This document shows, piece after piece, positions 33,266-41,632 of a DNA stretch of 41,933 bases. The notes under the pieces were generated by a model. It was not told the origin of the DNA. It ran no database searches and saw only the letters and a program-made list of their open reading frames with translations. The position numbers were made by a program, and so were the translations under genes. The stretch is from CAZGMN01 sp964645765. Its GTDB lineage: Bacteria; Acidobacteriota; Aminicenantia; Aminicenantales; Aminicenantaceae. The stretch spans positions 1 through 41,933 of the forward strand of contig CAZYBE010000028.1 of NCBI GenBank assembly GCA_964645765.1, read 5' to 3'. Numbering within the stretch: the stretch's first letter is position 1; each line of letters starts with the position of its first letter.

Positions 33266-34264
33266 TCAAAACAGCAGACTGCAGGCTTTGTAGATAATTG
33301 CCCCGCAAAGAGCGGACATGGGGATGGTTAAAATCCAGGCCCAGACAATTTTTATTGTGACCTGCCATTTGACCGAAGCGACGCTCTTGGCTGCACCCAC
33401 TCCTGATATGGCCCCTGTGATCACATGGGTTGTGGAAACAGGCACGCCCAGATGGGTGGCAAAGAAGATGCTGGTTGCGCTGGCTGTTTCGGCACAGAAG
33501 CCGTCAATCGGCCTCAACTTGACAATTTTTTGGCCCATGGTTTTCACAATCCGCCAGCCGCCGGTTAGGGTGCCCAGAGCAATCGCCGCGTGAGCGGCCA
33601 AGACAACCCATAAAGGAATGTAAAATTTTTTCAAGAGTCCGCCTGAAAAGAGCAGACTGGAGATGATTCCCATTGTTTTTTGGGCATCGTTTCCGCCATG
33701 GCCCAGGCTGTAGAGAGCGGCTGAGACCAACTGCATTCTTTTTGACCAGACATTGATGACGTTTAGAGGCTTTTTATGAACCAGCCAGGTCGTGGCAACC
33801 AGCAGTAGATTTCCGATCACAAGGCCCATGAGCGGTGCCAGGACGATAAAGATTAGAATCTTGATCCATCCCTTTATAATCACAACTCCCCATCCCGCCT
33901 TGGCAACAGCTGCCCCTAAATATCCTCCCATAAGGGAGTGCGAGGAACTGGAAGGCAGGCCCAGATACCAGGTGAGAAGATTCCAGGAAATTGCGCCGAT
34001 CAGCCCACCAAAGACAACAACTGGGTCAACAACGGTAATATCGATCAGCCCCTTGCCGATTGTCTTGGCCACCTGGGTGCCGAAGATGAGAAAAGCGACG
34101 AAGTTGAAAAAAGCGGCCCAGATGACTGCCTGCTTTGGGCTCAGGACTCTGGTTGAGACAACCGTGGCTACGGAATTGGCAGAATCATGGAGCCCGTTTG
34201 TGTAGTCAAAAACTAAAGCGATGAAGACCGTGAAAATGATGAAGAAGAAGCTCCAGCTGGCCAT
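33266..34264 (-). CDS. PiT-family inorganic phosphate transporter
   Basis: A 332-aa low-affinity phosphate permease of the PHO4/PiT family in the inner membrane, using an ion gradient. Both family repeats are present: GLHDSANSVATVVSTRVLSP near the N-terminus and SLGHGGNDAQKTMGIISSLL in the middle, plus the C-terminal GVPVSTTHVITGAISGVG repeat. Ten or so membrane helices can be drawn. It starts 2 nt after the DUF47 gene stop and is clearly co-transcribed with it, the standard pairing for this family. Confidence 0.94.
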   Translation of the reverse strand: MASWSFFFIIFTVFIALVFDYTNGLHDSANSVATVVSTRVLSPKQAVIWAAFFNFVAFLIFGTQVAKTIGKGLIDITVVDPVVVFGGLIGAISWNLLTWYLGLPSSSSHSLMGGYLGAAVAKAGWGVVIIKGWIKILIFIVLAPLMGLVIGNLLLVATTWLVHKKPLNVINVWSKRMQLVSAALYSLGHGGNDAQKTMGIISSLLFSGGLLKKFYIPLWVVLAAHAAIALGTLTGGWRIVKTMGQKIVKLRPIDGFCAETASATSIFFATHLGVPVSTTHVITGAISGVGAAKSVASVKWQVTIKIVWAWILTIPMSALCGAIIYKACSLLF

Positions 34265-34266
34265 TC

Positions 34267-34893
34267 TTAGCCGCTTTTGACAACAACGCCTTCGATGGTG
34301 TTACTGACCTTTTGGAAAACATCCATGATGAATTCCAAAGTCTCCAGAATGTCTTTCCATTTGATGATTTTTACCGGGTCACGCTCTTCAGAAAAGAGCT
34401 TGCGAAGGGCCTTCTCGTAGGCCAGGTCACCCTCATCCTCCAGGTCGTGGATCTTGAGGATGAGCTTCCAGATGGAATCCGTATATTTTTGATGCTCGAA
34501 ACATTCGCTCAAGAGCTCGTTTAGAGCATCTGCAGCGCTTCCGATGAGCTTGGCAAATTCATCAAGAAATTCTTTCTTCTCGGACATTTCGAAGAGGTAG
34601 ATGTTGTGAATGCTGTGCTCCAGGAGGTCGATGATATCGTCCAATTCATGGACCAGCTGGTAGATGTCCTCCCGGTCAAAAGGGGTGATGAAGCTCTGGT
34701 TCAGGAGGCTGATGATTTGATGGGCTTTCGCATCAGCCCTATGCTCAATCTCTTTGGCTCTTTGCCAATAGGAAAGGAAGTCTTTAAAATTACTGGCGAA
34801 ATCCTTAAAAATGGAAGTGATTTCACAAAGACAGACTGACATATCCTTGAAATGGCTGAGGAATGCGGGTTCTTTAGGAAGAAAGAACTTCAT
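34267..34893 (-). CDS. DUF47 (PhoU-like) partner of the phosphate transporter
   Basis: A 208-aa all-helical cytoplasmic protein of the DUF47/PhoU-like family. It shows the acidic metal-binding heptads EIEHRADAKAHQI, VHELDDIIDLLEHSIHN, KIHDLEDEGDLAYEKAL and WKDILETLEFIMDVFQKVSN. Such proteins sit beside PiT permeases and are thought to regulate them. The ATG at 34893 is used, with AGGAA upstream; an in-frame TTG one codon earlier is less likely. Confidence 0.93.
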   Translation of the reverse strand: MKFFLPKEPAFLSHFKDMSVCLCEITSIFKDFASNFKDFLSYWQRAKEIEHRADAKAHQIISLLNQSFITPFDREDIYQLVHELDDIIDLLEHSIHNIYLFEMSEKKEFLDEFAKLIGSAADALNELLSECFEHQKYTDSIWKLILKIHDLEDEGDLAYEKALRKLFSEERDPVKIIKWKDILETLEFIMDVFQKVSNTIEGVVVKSG

Positions 34894-34914
34894 CAATTTC
34901 CTAAGGGTTCAATC

Positions 34915-34941
34915 ATTATAATAAAAGGGCATTGATTGCAA
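34915..34941 (-). promoter_or_regulatory. Promoter of the DUF47-PiT operon
   Basis: Read on the minus strand, TATAAT (34920-34915) is a perfect -10 with TTGCAA (34941-34936) upstream at 15 bp, or CTTGCA at 16 bp. The leader to the ATG at 34893 is short. No Pho box was recognised. Confidence 0.45.
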
Positions 34942-35056
34942 GCAAAAAAGCAAACAAATTATCACCTTGCTTTTTCTTATCTTCAGTGATGGAGATTGAA
35001 CTGCGGCCGATTTTAATGGTTATCGCTTGTTGGGGATAGTTCCAGAGATAGACTGC

Positions 35057-36178
35057 TTACTTTTTTTTCATATTCTGCCAGTTCAGGTTAGAGCCGACAT
35101 TGGGATTAAAGTTTGGGTTGTCGGAGAGAATGTATTCGCCCAGGCTGTTTGTCCAGACATTTTGGTAGCCGCTGGGAAGCTCCACAGATTTCCCCTCGAT
35201 GGGATTGTAGTAGGACTCAACGCCTCTGATATACTGGCTGAAGTTTTCAGCAATTCCATCATTGACTTTCTGACGGTTCGTATAAGAATCCATCATCATC
35301 TGGCTAATCTCATTGCTTGTCTGGCTGATGATTCGACTCAGCTGGCCGATACTCTGAATCCGCTGAATCTGCATCTTCGCCAGATGCTCGATGACCTGGT
35401 TGTATTTGCTAAACCACAAAGGGTTTAGCCTGAAGGAAAAGGCGATCGTCTGGAAAAGCTTGGCCTGAGAATCAAGCTTCCCTTTTTCAGCCTTGAATGA
35501 AAAAAGATAATCGACAAACCAGACGGTGTTGGTGGCCATCCCGTACATGGTTTGGATTGGAAAAGAAATTGATTCAACCACGCCATAGATTTCCTCTTCG
35601 AGTGTCGCATTGCTCCGGCCGTATTCAATCCTTATTTTTGCGCTGTCCGCTGAGCTTATGATGCCAGGCTGGGATTGCTTGCCAGCGCCGAGCGCCCTGG
35701 CGAGCTCGGGCAGTTTTTGTTCGCTTATAATTTTTAAGTTTATGAAATTCTTTCTAAACCTGGGCAAGACGATATTCTTGAGTGCTGTGAGAGTATCAAC
35801 TGGTGAGCGGACTTCATTGCCGAAATACCTCGAGCCAACAGGGAACATGGAGAGCAGCATGGAATTGTTTGTCCAGAAGAATGGCTGATTGGGGAAGACC
35901 TCAAACTCTTCCCTTCCCTTCGGATTTCTGACTTGGAAGGAAGCGATAGCCGGCATGCTGGGGTTATCCAGTATCCAGCTGATGCCGCCTTCAAACTGCC
36001 AATCCGAAGGCATCAACATCCGGAAGGCTTCAATTCCTGTTCCCTTCTGGTCGTTGTAAATAAAGGTTTTGAAGCGAATTATTTTTTCAAGAGGCCCCGC
36101 TGCTTGAGCTCTATCCTGACAGTATATCGCCGTCGCGGCTAATAAAAGCAAAAAAGCAAGACTCGATGTCTTTTTCAT
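35057..36178 (-). CDS. Exported protein of unknown function, 373 aa
   Basis: I do not recognise a family. The N-terminus is a signal peptide (KKTSSLAFLLLLAATAIYC), possibly with Cys20 as lipidation site though the lipobox is poor. Residues about 30-250 look like an alpha/beta domain with AFRMLMPSDWQFEGGISW and FPIQTMYGMATNTVWFVDYL. Residues about 260-320 are helical and rich in Gln/Ile/Ser (QIQRIQSIGQLSRIISQTSN), and the end carries SVELPSGYQNVWTNSLGEYI with an Asn-rich tail. GGTGG lies just upstream of the ATG. It stands alone on the minus strand. A periplasmic or surface role is likely; nothing more can be said. Confidence 0.75.
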   Translation of the reverse strand: MKKTSSLAFLLLLAATAIYCQDRAQAAGPLEKIIRFKTFIYNDQKGTGIEAFRMLMPSDWQFEGGISWILDNPSMPAIASFQVRNPKGREEFEVFPNQPFFWTNNSMLLSMFPVGSRYFGNEVRSPVDTLTALKNIVLPRFRKNFINLKIISEQKLPELARALGAGKQSQPGIISSADSAKIRIEYGRSNATLEEEIYGVVESISFPIQTMYGMATNTVWFVDYLFSFKAEKGKLDSQAKLFQTIAFSFRLNPLWFSKYNQVIEHLAKMQIQRIQSIGQLSRIISQTSNEISQMMMDSYTNRQKVNDGIAENFSQYIRGVESYYNPIEGKSVELPSGYQNVWTNSLGEYILSDNPNFNPNVGSNLNWQNMKKK

Positions 36179-36590
36179 CTTTCCACCTTGTGCGATAATT
36201 CAACCACAATCCATTCAATTCTGCTCATTTTTAAATAAAAAATCAAATGAAAGGAATTGCCAAATCCAAAGTAAAAGGTTGCTATATTGGAGTCCTGGAA
36301 CTCTCTTCACGTAACAGAAATGCTCTTTTATATTCAGCCGGGGGCGAAATATCCTGAAATAAAAATTAAATTGTATTCTATGATAAATACTGGAGAAATC
36401 AGAATCAAATGTTAAATATATGGTTTATAATATTTTTATTAATTTCGTCCCTTATTTTTTTCGGATTTAGACATTATTCATCCTATTTTCCCAGTTGCTG
36501 ATATAATACCTTTCTTTAATGCTGAATTAACTTATAATACAGGGAAAATGCGAAGTCAAAAATATGTTATAATATATTAATCTTTTTTGG

Positions 36591-36652
36591 CCGGCTGGAG
36601 AGAGTCCCACCTTTTTGGTTCCCATCAACCCCCCCTTTTGCTGCACAGCCGG
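36591..36652. other. 62-nt inverted-repeat element, possible small structured RNA
   Basis: CCGGCTG (36591-36597) and CAGCCGG (36646-36652) enclose a C-rich interior that is much more GC-rich than its surroundings. A TATAAT lies 17 bp upstream at 36568-36573. A small RNA is possible but no family is recognised. Confidence 0.25.
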
Positions 36653-36700
36653 TATGTTTTTAATACAACAATTCAAAGCGGGTCTAGAATATCAGCAAAT

Positions 36701-36740
36701 TAGTGCGACAAAAAAGGACATAAAGCGACAAAAAGCGACA
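36701..36740 (-). repeat. Four tandem 10-bp TGTCGC repeats
   Basis: On the minus strand the units read TGTCGCTTTT, TGTCGCTTTA, TGTCCTTTTT and TGTCGCACTA, in exact 10-bp register. One-helical-turn phasing suggests same-face binding by a protein. Units of this kind occur at ends of Tn7/Tn5053-like transposons and at plasmid iterons, but no such gene is in the window. Confidence 0.6.
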
Positions 36741-36836
36741 TTTTGTAAAAAAAGCCCCACTTTTCTTGAACTTTATGAGAAATCTAAATAAATTATGGTT
36801 GATCAGACATTTTAATGGGTCCCCAAGTGGTATAAA

Positions 36837-36861
36837 ATGACTCCGAAAGGAACGGAGTCAT
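36837..36861 (+). promoter_or_regulatory. Hairpin masking the transposase start codon
   Basis: ATGACTCCG (36837-36845) and CGGAGTCAT (36853-36861) form a perfect 9-bp stem with a 7-nt loop. The second arm ends in the first two bases of the transposase ATG (36860). Insertion sequences often use such hairpins to block translation of read-through transcripts. Confidence 0.5.
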
Positions 36862-38099
36862 GCAAGATACGGAGCTTATCGGTATGTTTTGGGTCTTGAG
36901 GAACCTTGGAAAGTGGAGCGAGTGAAGCTGGATGTTTCCAGGGAGAGAGTTGACATCTGGGCCAGTCATGCGGAAGGTCTTCGATGGCCGTGCCCGGAGT
37001 GTGAGAGGATGCTGTCTGTTTATGATCATGCTCCCGAGCGGGTCTGGAACCATCTGGACACCTGCCAGTTTAAGACATTTCTTCATGCGCGAATTCCTCG
37101 GGTCAAGTGCCCGGATCATGGAGTGAAACAAGTGCAGGTGAGGTGGGCGGAGGAAAAATCGCGATTTACAGTTCTTTTTGAGCGTCTTGGGATAGAGGTT
37201 TTGAAAGAGACGAACATCCATGGGGCGAGGCAGATTCTGCGGATTAGCTGGGACGAAGCCTGGAATTTGATGGCACGGGCGGTGCGGAGGGGGAAGAAGG
37301 CGAAGAGGAAGAGAGTTTGTCAACAGATAGGTGCGATGAGAAATCGCTGGGGAAGGGGCATAATTATCTGACGATCGTCTATGACCTGAGAGAAGCGACG
37401 GTGGAATATATCGGGGACGACCGGAGAAAGGAAAGTCTGGACGGGTACTTTACAGGTCTGACGGGGAGACAGAGGAGAGGAATTCAGGCCATCGCCACCG
37501 ACATTTGGGACCCGTATTTAGCCTCGATCCGGGAGCATGTTCCGGAGCCGGAAGGGAAGATCGTTTTTGACCGCTACCATTTGATGACGCACATGGTGAA
37601 GGCGGTGGATGAGGTTCGGAAAGAGGAACACCGACTGTTGCAGAAGGAAGGGCAAGAGACGCTGACGGGGACGAAGTATTTGTGGCTGTATTCGCGAGAG
37701 AACGTCCCGAGTAAAAAGCGCCGATTGTTTTCTATGTTGAGGCAACTGAAGCTTCGGACGGCGCGGGCGTGCGCGATCAAGGAAAGCCTGAGGGAGCTGT
37801 GGGGCTATCATCGTCTGGGCTGGGCCTTGAGTCACTTTCGGTCGTGGCACGGCTGGGCTGTTCGTTCTCGATTGGAACCAGTGATCTCTTTAGCCCGGAT
37901 GTTCCGCAAATACCTGGGGAATATTTTGACCTATCTTCGACACCGGATCACGAATGCCGTGAGCGAGGGGTTGAACTCGAAGATCCAGACGATCAAGAAG
38001 ATGGCTTGCGGCTTCCGGAATCGAGATCACTTTAAGACAGCCATTTATTTCCATTGCGGTGGCTTACAACTTTATCCAGTTACCCACAGAAAAGTCTGA
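36860..38099 (+). pseudogene. ISL3-family transposase, two frameshifts
   Basis: The three reading segments together give a full ISL3 transposase of about 410 aa. The natural start encodes MQDTEL, but the frame is lost one base short near 36877, and the rest of the N-terminal part continues as GLEEPWKVERVKLDVSRERV, with the zinc-finger region CPECERMLSVYDHAPERVWNH. A second single-base loss near 37333 separates QQIG from DEKSLGKGHNYLTIVYDLRE. The catalytic Asp residues lie in DEKSL and ATDIWDPY and the Glu in NAVSEGLNSK, all still encoded. Because two separate breaks exist, decay is more likely than programmed frameshifting; sequencing error is another possibility. Confidence 0.8.
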
Positions 38100-38125
38100 T
38101 GACCAATTTTTTTAAAAGAATATAG

Positions 38126-41100
38126 ATGGAAGAAAAATTAAGGAAATCCGGGATTGATGTTATCGGCGACATTTCCTGGGGCACCCACCTTTGCCTATTT
38201 TACCAAACGAAAGATGATTTGGTTGAAATCTTAGTGCCATACTTCAAGACAGGATTAGAAAATAATGAGTTTTGCATGTGGGTTTGCTGGGATCCCCTGC
38301 GGATGGAGGAAGCAAAGGATGTATTAAAAAAAAGATTAAATAATCTAAATGACTACATTGCCAAGGGTCAAATAGAGATAGCAGATTATAGCCGGCAGCA
38401 AATCGAAAGGGAAGATTCCGGATTTGCTATGATGAAACAATTCTGGATTGACAAGGAAAAGCTGGCTTTAGAAAGAGGATTTGCTGGACTGCGTCTTGCT
38501 GGCAATACCTACTGGCTGGAGAAGAGAAGGTGGAAAGATTTCAAGCGGTATGAAGAGGAAGTGGACGATATAATCAAAAGCCACGGGATGCTCGTCATCT
38601 GCCCTTATTCACTCGATAAATGCAAGTCTTCAGAGATGATAGATGTGGTTGGCACCCATAAGTCTTCACTTATAAAACGTGAAGGTAAATGGGAGATTAT
38701 CGAAAGCGCCAAGCGCAAAAAGACGGAAGAGGCTCTTCGCCAAAGCGAGGCTAAACTCAGAACCCTTGTTAAGCATATCCCTATGAAGATATTCATCAAA
38801 GACACTAACTCAGTCTACCTATCCTGCAATAAAAACTATGCAGAGGATTTAAAGATTAGCCCTGAAGAGATAAAAGATAAAACTGACTACGACTTCTTCC
38901 CCAAAGAGTTAGCGGAAAAATATAGAAGAGACGATAAAAGGATAATCAAGACCGGAAACACAGAAGATATAAAAGAAAAATACTTTGAGCAGGGAGAAGG
39001 AAGATGGATTCATACCGTTAAGACTCCCTATAAAGATGAAAAAGGAAATATTATTGGTGTATTGGGAATCTTTCGCGATATTACGGAATCTAAAAAATTA
39101 GAAGAAGAAAAAGAAGAGCTCCTAAAAGCTATTGAAATTGCAAAAGAAGCGGTAAATATAACAGACTCAATAGGATATATAATCTACACAAACAGCGCTA
39201 TGAACAAGCTTTTTGGTTACAAAAAAGGCGAACTGATCGGGAGATATGCCTCTATCTTAAACGCAGGCCCGCAACCAGAAACAGGGACAAAGAAGATAAA
39301 GAACGCCATAGAGAAAGAAGGAGTTTGGGAGGGTGAGATCCAGAATAAGAGAAAAGACGGTATAGAATTTATATCGTATGCAAGGATAAGTGCAGTTAAA
39401 GATACAGATGGCAAAATCATAAACTTTATTTCCACCCAGCACGATATCACCGAGCGCAAGAAGGCAGAGGAAGCGCTAAGAGAAAGTGAAGAGAAGCACC
39501 GCAGCTTGGTCGAGCGTGCGAATGACGGAATCGGCATCACCCAAGACAAACTCATGAAGTATATGAATCCTCACGGAGCAGAGATTTTGGGATATACGGT
39601 CCAGGAAATCATCGGCACTCCCTTTACAGATTATATCCATCCAGATGAGGTCCACAGAGTTGTAAGCTACTACACCGGGCGCATGAAGGGTAAGAATGTG
39701 CGCTCAAAGTATGAGTCAGCCTTAATTGACCGTCAAGGTCAGAAGATTTTAGTTGAACTCAACGCGAGTTTGATTTCTTATCAGGGGAAAGAGGCTGATA
39801 TCGTAATTTTCAGGGACATCACCGAGGGAAAGAAGGCTGAGGAGGAACTGAGGGAGAAGGAGGCTTTCAATTTCGCTTTATTCCAGTATAACCCTGTCCA
39901 AACCATGGTCGTTGACCGGCAGGGAAAAGTGGTCAAGGTCAACATGGCCAAGAGGATGTCAGGAGACAGGCTGCCGAACATTGGGGACGTGATGTATAAG
40001 GATTATGCCAGAAAACATGAGATTGATATGCATGCTGAGCTGACGGAATGTTTGAAGTCAGGCAAGACAAAAAGCTTTCCTGAATTAAAATACGGAGACA
40101 AGTTTTTAAGTATAACAATAGCTCCCTTTCCCCAGGGTGCTATTATAACATGCCTGGATATAACCGAGCACAAGCGGGCAGAGGAGGCACTGCAAGAGAG
40201 TGAGAAGCGTTTCAAAGAATTATGGGATAACGCTCCTGTTGCCTATCATACTCTGGATGCTCGAGGGATTATCACCTCTGTCAATCAGACTGAATGCAAA
40301 ATGCTTCAATACTCATCAGATGAAATGGTTGGAAGATCTGTCTTTGAATTTATTTTACCAGAGCAACAGGAAGAGGCAAGGAGGAGATTTGAACAGAAGA
40401 TATCAGGTAGGGGCGTCCCGAGATTTGTGAATAGAATATATGTTAAAAAGGACGGTTCAAAAATTTACGTTGTAGTCGATGATATTCTGGAAAGAGATAG
40501 CAAAGGGAAAATCATTGGAGCAAAGTCAGCAGTAGTCGATATTACCGAGCGCAGGAAGGCTGAAGAGGCACTGAGTGAGTCTGAGGAGAAATACCGAACA
40601 TTAACAGATAATGTGAATGTGGCCGTATTTAGAAGCAGGTCCGGACCTAAAGGCAGGTTTATCGAAGTGAATCCTGCGATGGTAAAGATGTTTGACTATA
40701 AGAGCAAAAAGGAATTTCTTAAATTGAATGTCTCTGATTTATATCAAAATCAAGGAGATAGAAAAAAGTTTAGCAGAAAAATGTTAAGAGATGGATTTGT
40801 AAAAAATGAAGAATTAAAATTGAAGAAAAAAGATGGGACTCCAATTGTTTGTTCCGAGTCAACCGTGGTCGTAAAGGATGAGAAAGGAAGAGCAAAGTAT
40901 TTTGACGGTATCATTGAAGATATCACCGAACGCAAGCGAGTGGAGGAAGATTTGAAGGAATCCAGGGAGCAGATGCGCAATCTTGCTGCCCATCTTCAGT
41001 CGGTGAGGGAGCAGGAGAGGACTTTCATTGCCCGTGAGATTCATGATGAGCTGGGACAATCATTGACTGCTTTAAAAATGGATTTATTCTGGTTAAAAAA

Positions 41101-41632
41101 CAGAACACCAGCGGATCAAAAGCCCCTGTTTGAGAAAACAGAACAGATGACACAGCTGGTTGATACGACGATTCAAAGAGTGAAAAAAATCTCCTCAGAA
41201 TTAAGGCCTGGACTCCTGGATGATTTGGGACTTTTAGCCGCCGTCGAGTGGCAGGGGGAAGAGTTTGAGAGTCACACCGGAATAAAATGTGAGATGACTA
41301 TAGATGCTCAGAATATGGAGTTGGACCAAGATTTTTCGACGGCTGTTTTCCGTGTTTTTCAGGAGGCACTGACCAATGTTGCCAGGCATGCCGATGCAAC
41401 CCAGGTTAAGGTGGGCTTAAGAGAGAAAGCTGGCAGGTTAGAGCTGAAAGTGAGAGATAATGGTAAAGGAATTCCAGAAGGAAAGATTTCTGATCCAAAA
41501 TCTTTCGGCATAGTCGGGATGAAGGAGCGGGTCTATTTTTTGGGCGGGAAGATAGAAATTAAAGGTGTTCAAGATAAGGGGACAATAATAAAAATGATTA
41601 TTCCCCTTCTTCAACGAGGAGTAACCAAATGA
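38126..41632 (+). CDS. Multi-PAS sensor histidine kinase with N-terminal MEDS domain (NarL-type output)
   Basis: A 1168-aa kinase with no membrane segment, so probably cytoplasmic. Residues about 10-195 are a MEDS (DcmR-type sensory) domain, beginning GDISWGTHLCLFYQTKDDL. Six PAS domains follow at about 205-330, 335-455, 460-575, 580-690, 695-815 and 820-945, most ending in the DITERKKAEEAL linker. The C-terminus is a HisKA_3 dimerisation domain with His973 (AREIHDELGQSLTALK) and an ATPase domain (EALTNVARHADA, VRDNGKGIPE, GIVGMKERV). It overlaps the NarL-type regulator gene by 4 nt, forming a two-component pair. The Shine-Dalgarno is poor and the insertion sequence ends 21 bp upstream, so its original promoter may have been disturbed. 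The signal is unknown. Confidence 0.9.
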   Translation: MEEKLRKSGIDVIGDISWGTHLCLFYQTKDDLVEILVPYFKTGLENNEFCMWVCWDPLRMEEAKDVLKKRLNNLNDYIAKGQIEIADYSRQQIEREDSGFAMMKQFWIDKEKLALERGFAGLRLAGNTYWLEKRRWKDFKRYEEEVDDIIKSHGMLVICPYSLDKCKSSEMIDVVGTHKSSLIKREGKWEIIESAKRKKTEEALRQSEAKLRTLVKHIPMKIFIKDTNSVYLSCNKNYAEDLKISPEEIKDKTDYDFFPKELAEKYRRDDKRIIKTGNTEDIKEKYFEQGEGRWIHTVKTPYKDEKGNIIGVLGIFRDITESKKLEEEKEELLKAIEIAKEAVNITDSIGYIIYTNSAMNKLFGYKKGELIGRYASILNAGPQPETGTKKIKNAIEKEGVWEGEIQNKRKDGIEFISYARISAVKDTDGKIINFISTQHDITERKKAEEALRESEEKHRSLVERANDGIGITQDKLMKYMNPHGAEILGYTVQEIIGTPFTDYIHPDEVHRVVSYYTGRMKGKNVRSKYESALIDRQGQKILVELNASLISYQGKEADIVIFRDITEGKKAEEELREKEAFNFALFQYNPVQTMVVDRQGKVVKVNMAKRMSGDRLPNIGDVMYKDYARKHEIDMHAELTECLKSGKTKSFPELKYGDKFLSITIAPFPQGAIITCLDITEHKRAEEALQESEKRFKELWDNAPVAYHTLDARGIITSVNQTECKMLQYSSDEMVGRSVFEFILPEQQEEARRRFEQKISGRGVPRFVNRIYVKKDGSKIYVVVDDILERDSKGKIIGAKSAVVDITERRKAEEALSESEEKYRTLTDNVNVAVFRSRSGPKGRFIEVNPAMVKMFDYKSKKEFLKLNVSDLYQNQGDRKKFSRKMLRDGFVKNEELKLKKKDGTPIVCSESTVVVKDEKGRAKYFDGIIEDITERKRVEEDLKESREQMRNLAAHLQSVREQERTFIAREIHDELGQSLTALKMDLFWLKNRTPADQKPLFEKTEQMTQLVDTTIQRVKKISSELRPGLLDDLGLLAAVEWQGEEFESHTGIKCEMTIDAQNMELDQDFSTAVFRVFQEALTNVARHADATQVKVGLREKAGRLELKVRDNGKGIPEGKISDPKSFGIVGMKERVYFLGGKIEIKGVQDKGTIIKMIIPLLQRGVTK

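Larger units (their letters stand above)
36179..36796. other. 618-bp AT-rich intergenic region
   Basis: No gene with coding character is seen. Several TATAAT-like boxes occur (for example 36568-36573), none with a convincing -35. It holds an inverted-repeat element at 36591-36652 and four phased 10-bp repeats at 36701-36740, and ends at the insertion sequence. Confidence 0.5.
36797..38104 (+). mobile_element. Decayed ISL3-family insertion sequence
   Basis: About 1.3 kb bounded by imperfect inverted ends: GGTTGATCAGAC at 36797-36808 and GTCTGATGACC at 38094-38104; beyond these the ends share 17 of 24 bases. It carries one transposase gene of the ISL3 type, broken by two frameshifts. The transposase stop lies in the right inverted repeat. 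I could not confirm a target duplication, so the outer limits are uncertain by a few bases. It sits directly upstream of the large sensor kinase gene. Confidence 0.75.

Noticed and set aside
36701..36740. Phased 10-bp repeats as a CRISPR array
   Set aside because: Units are 10 bp with no spacers, and no cas gene is in the window.
37317..37371. Programmed frameshift in the transposase
   Set aside because: No slippery sequence is seen at the junction, and a second independent frame loss near 36877 points to decay.
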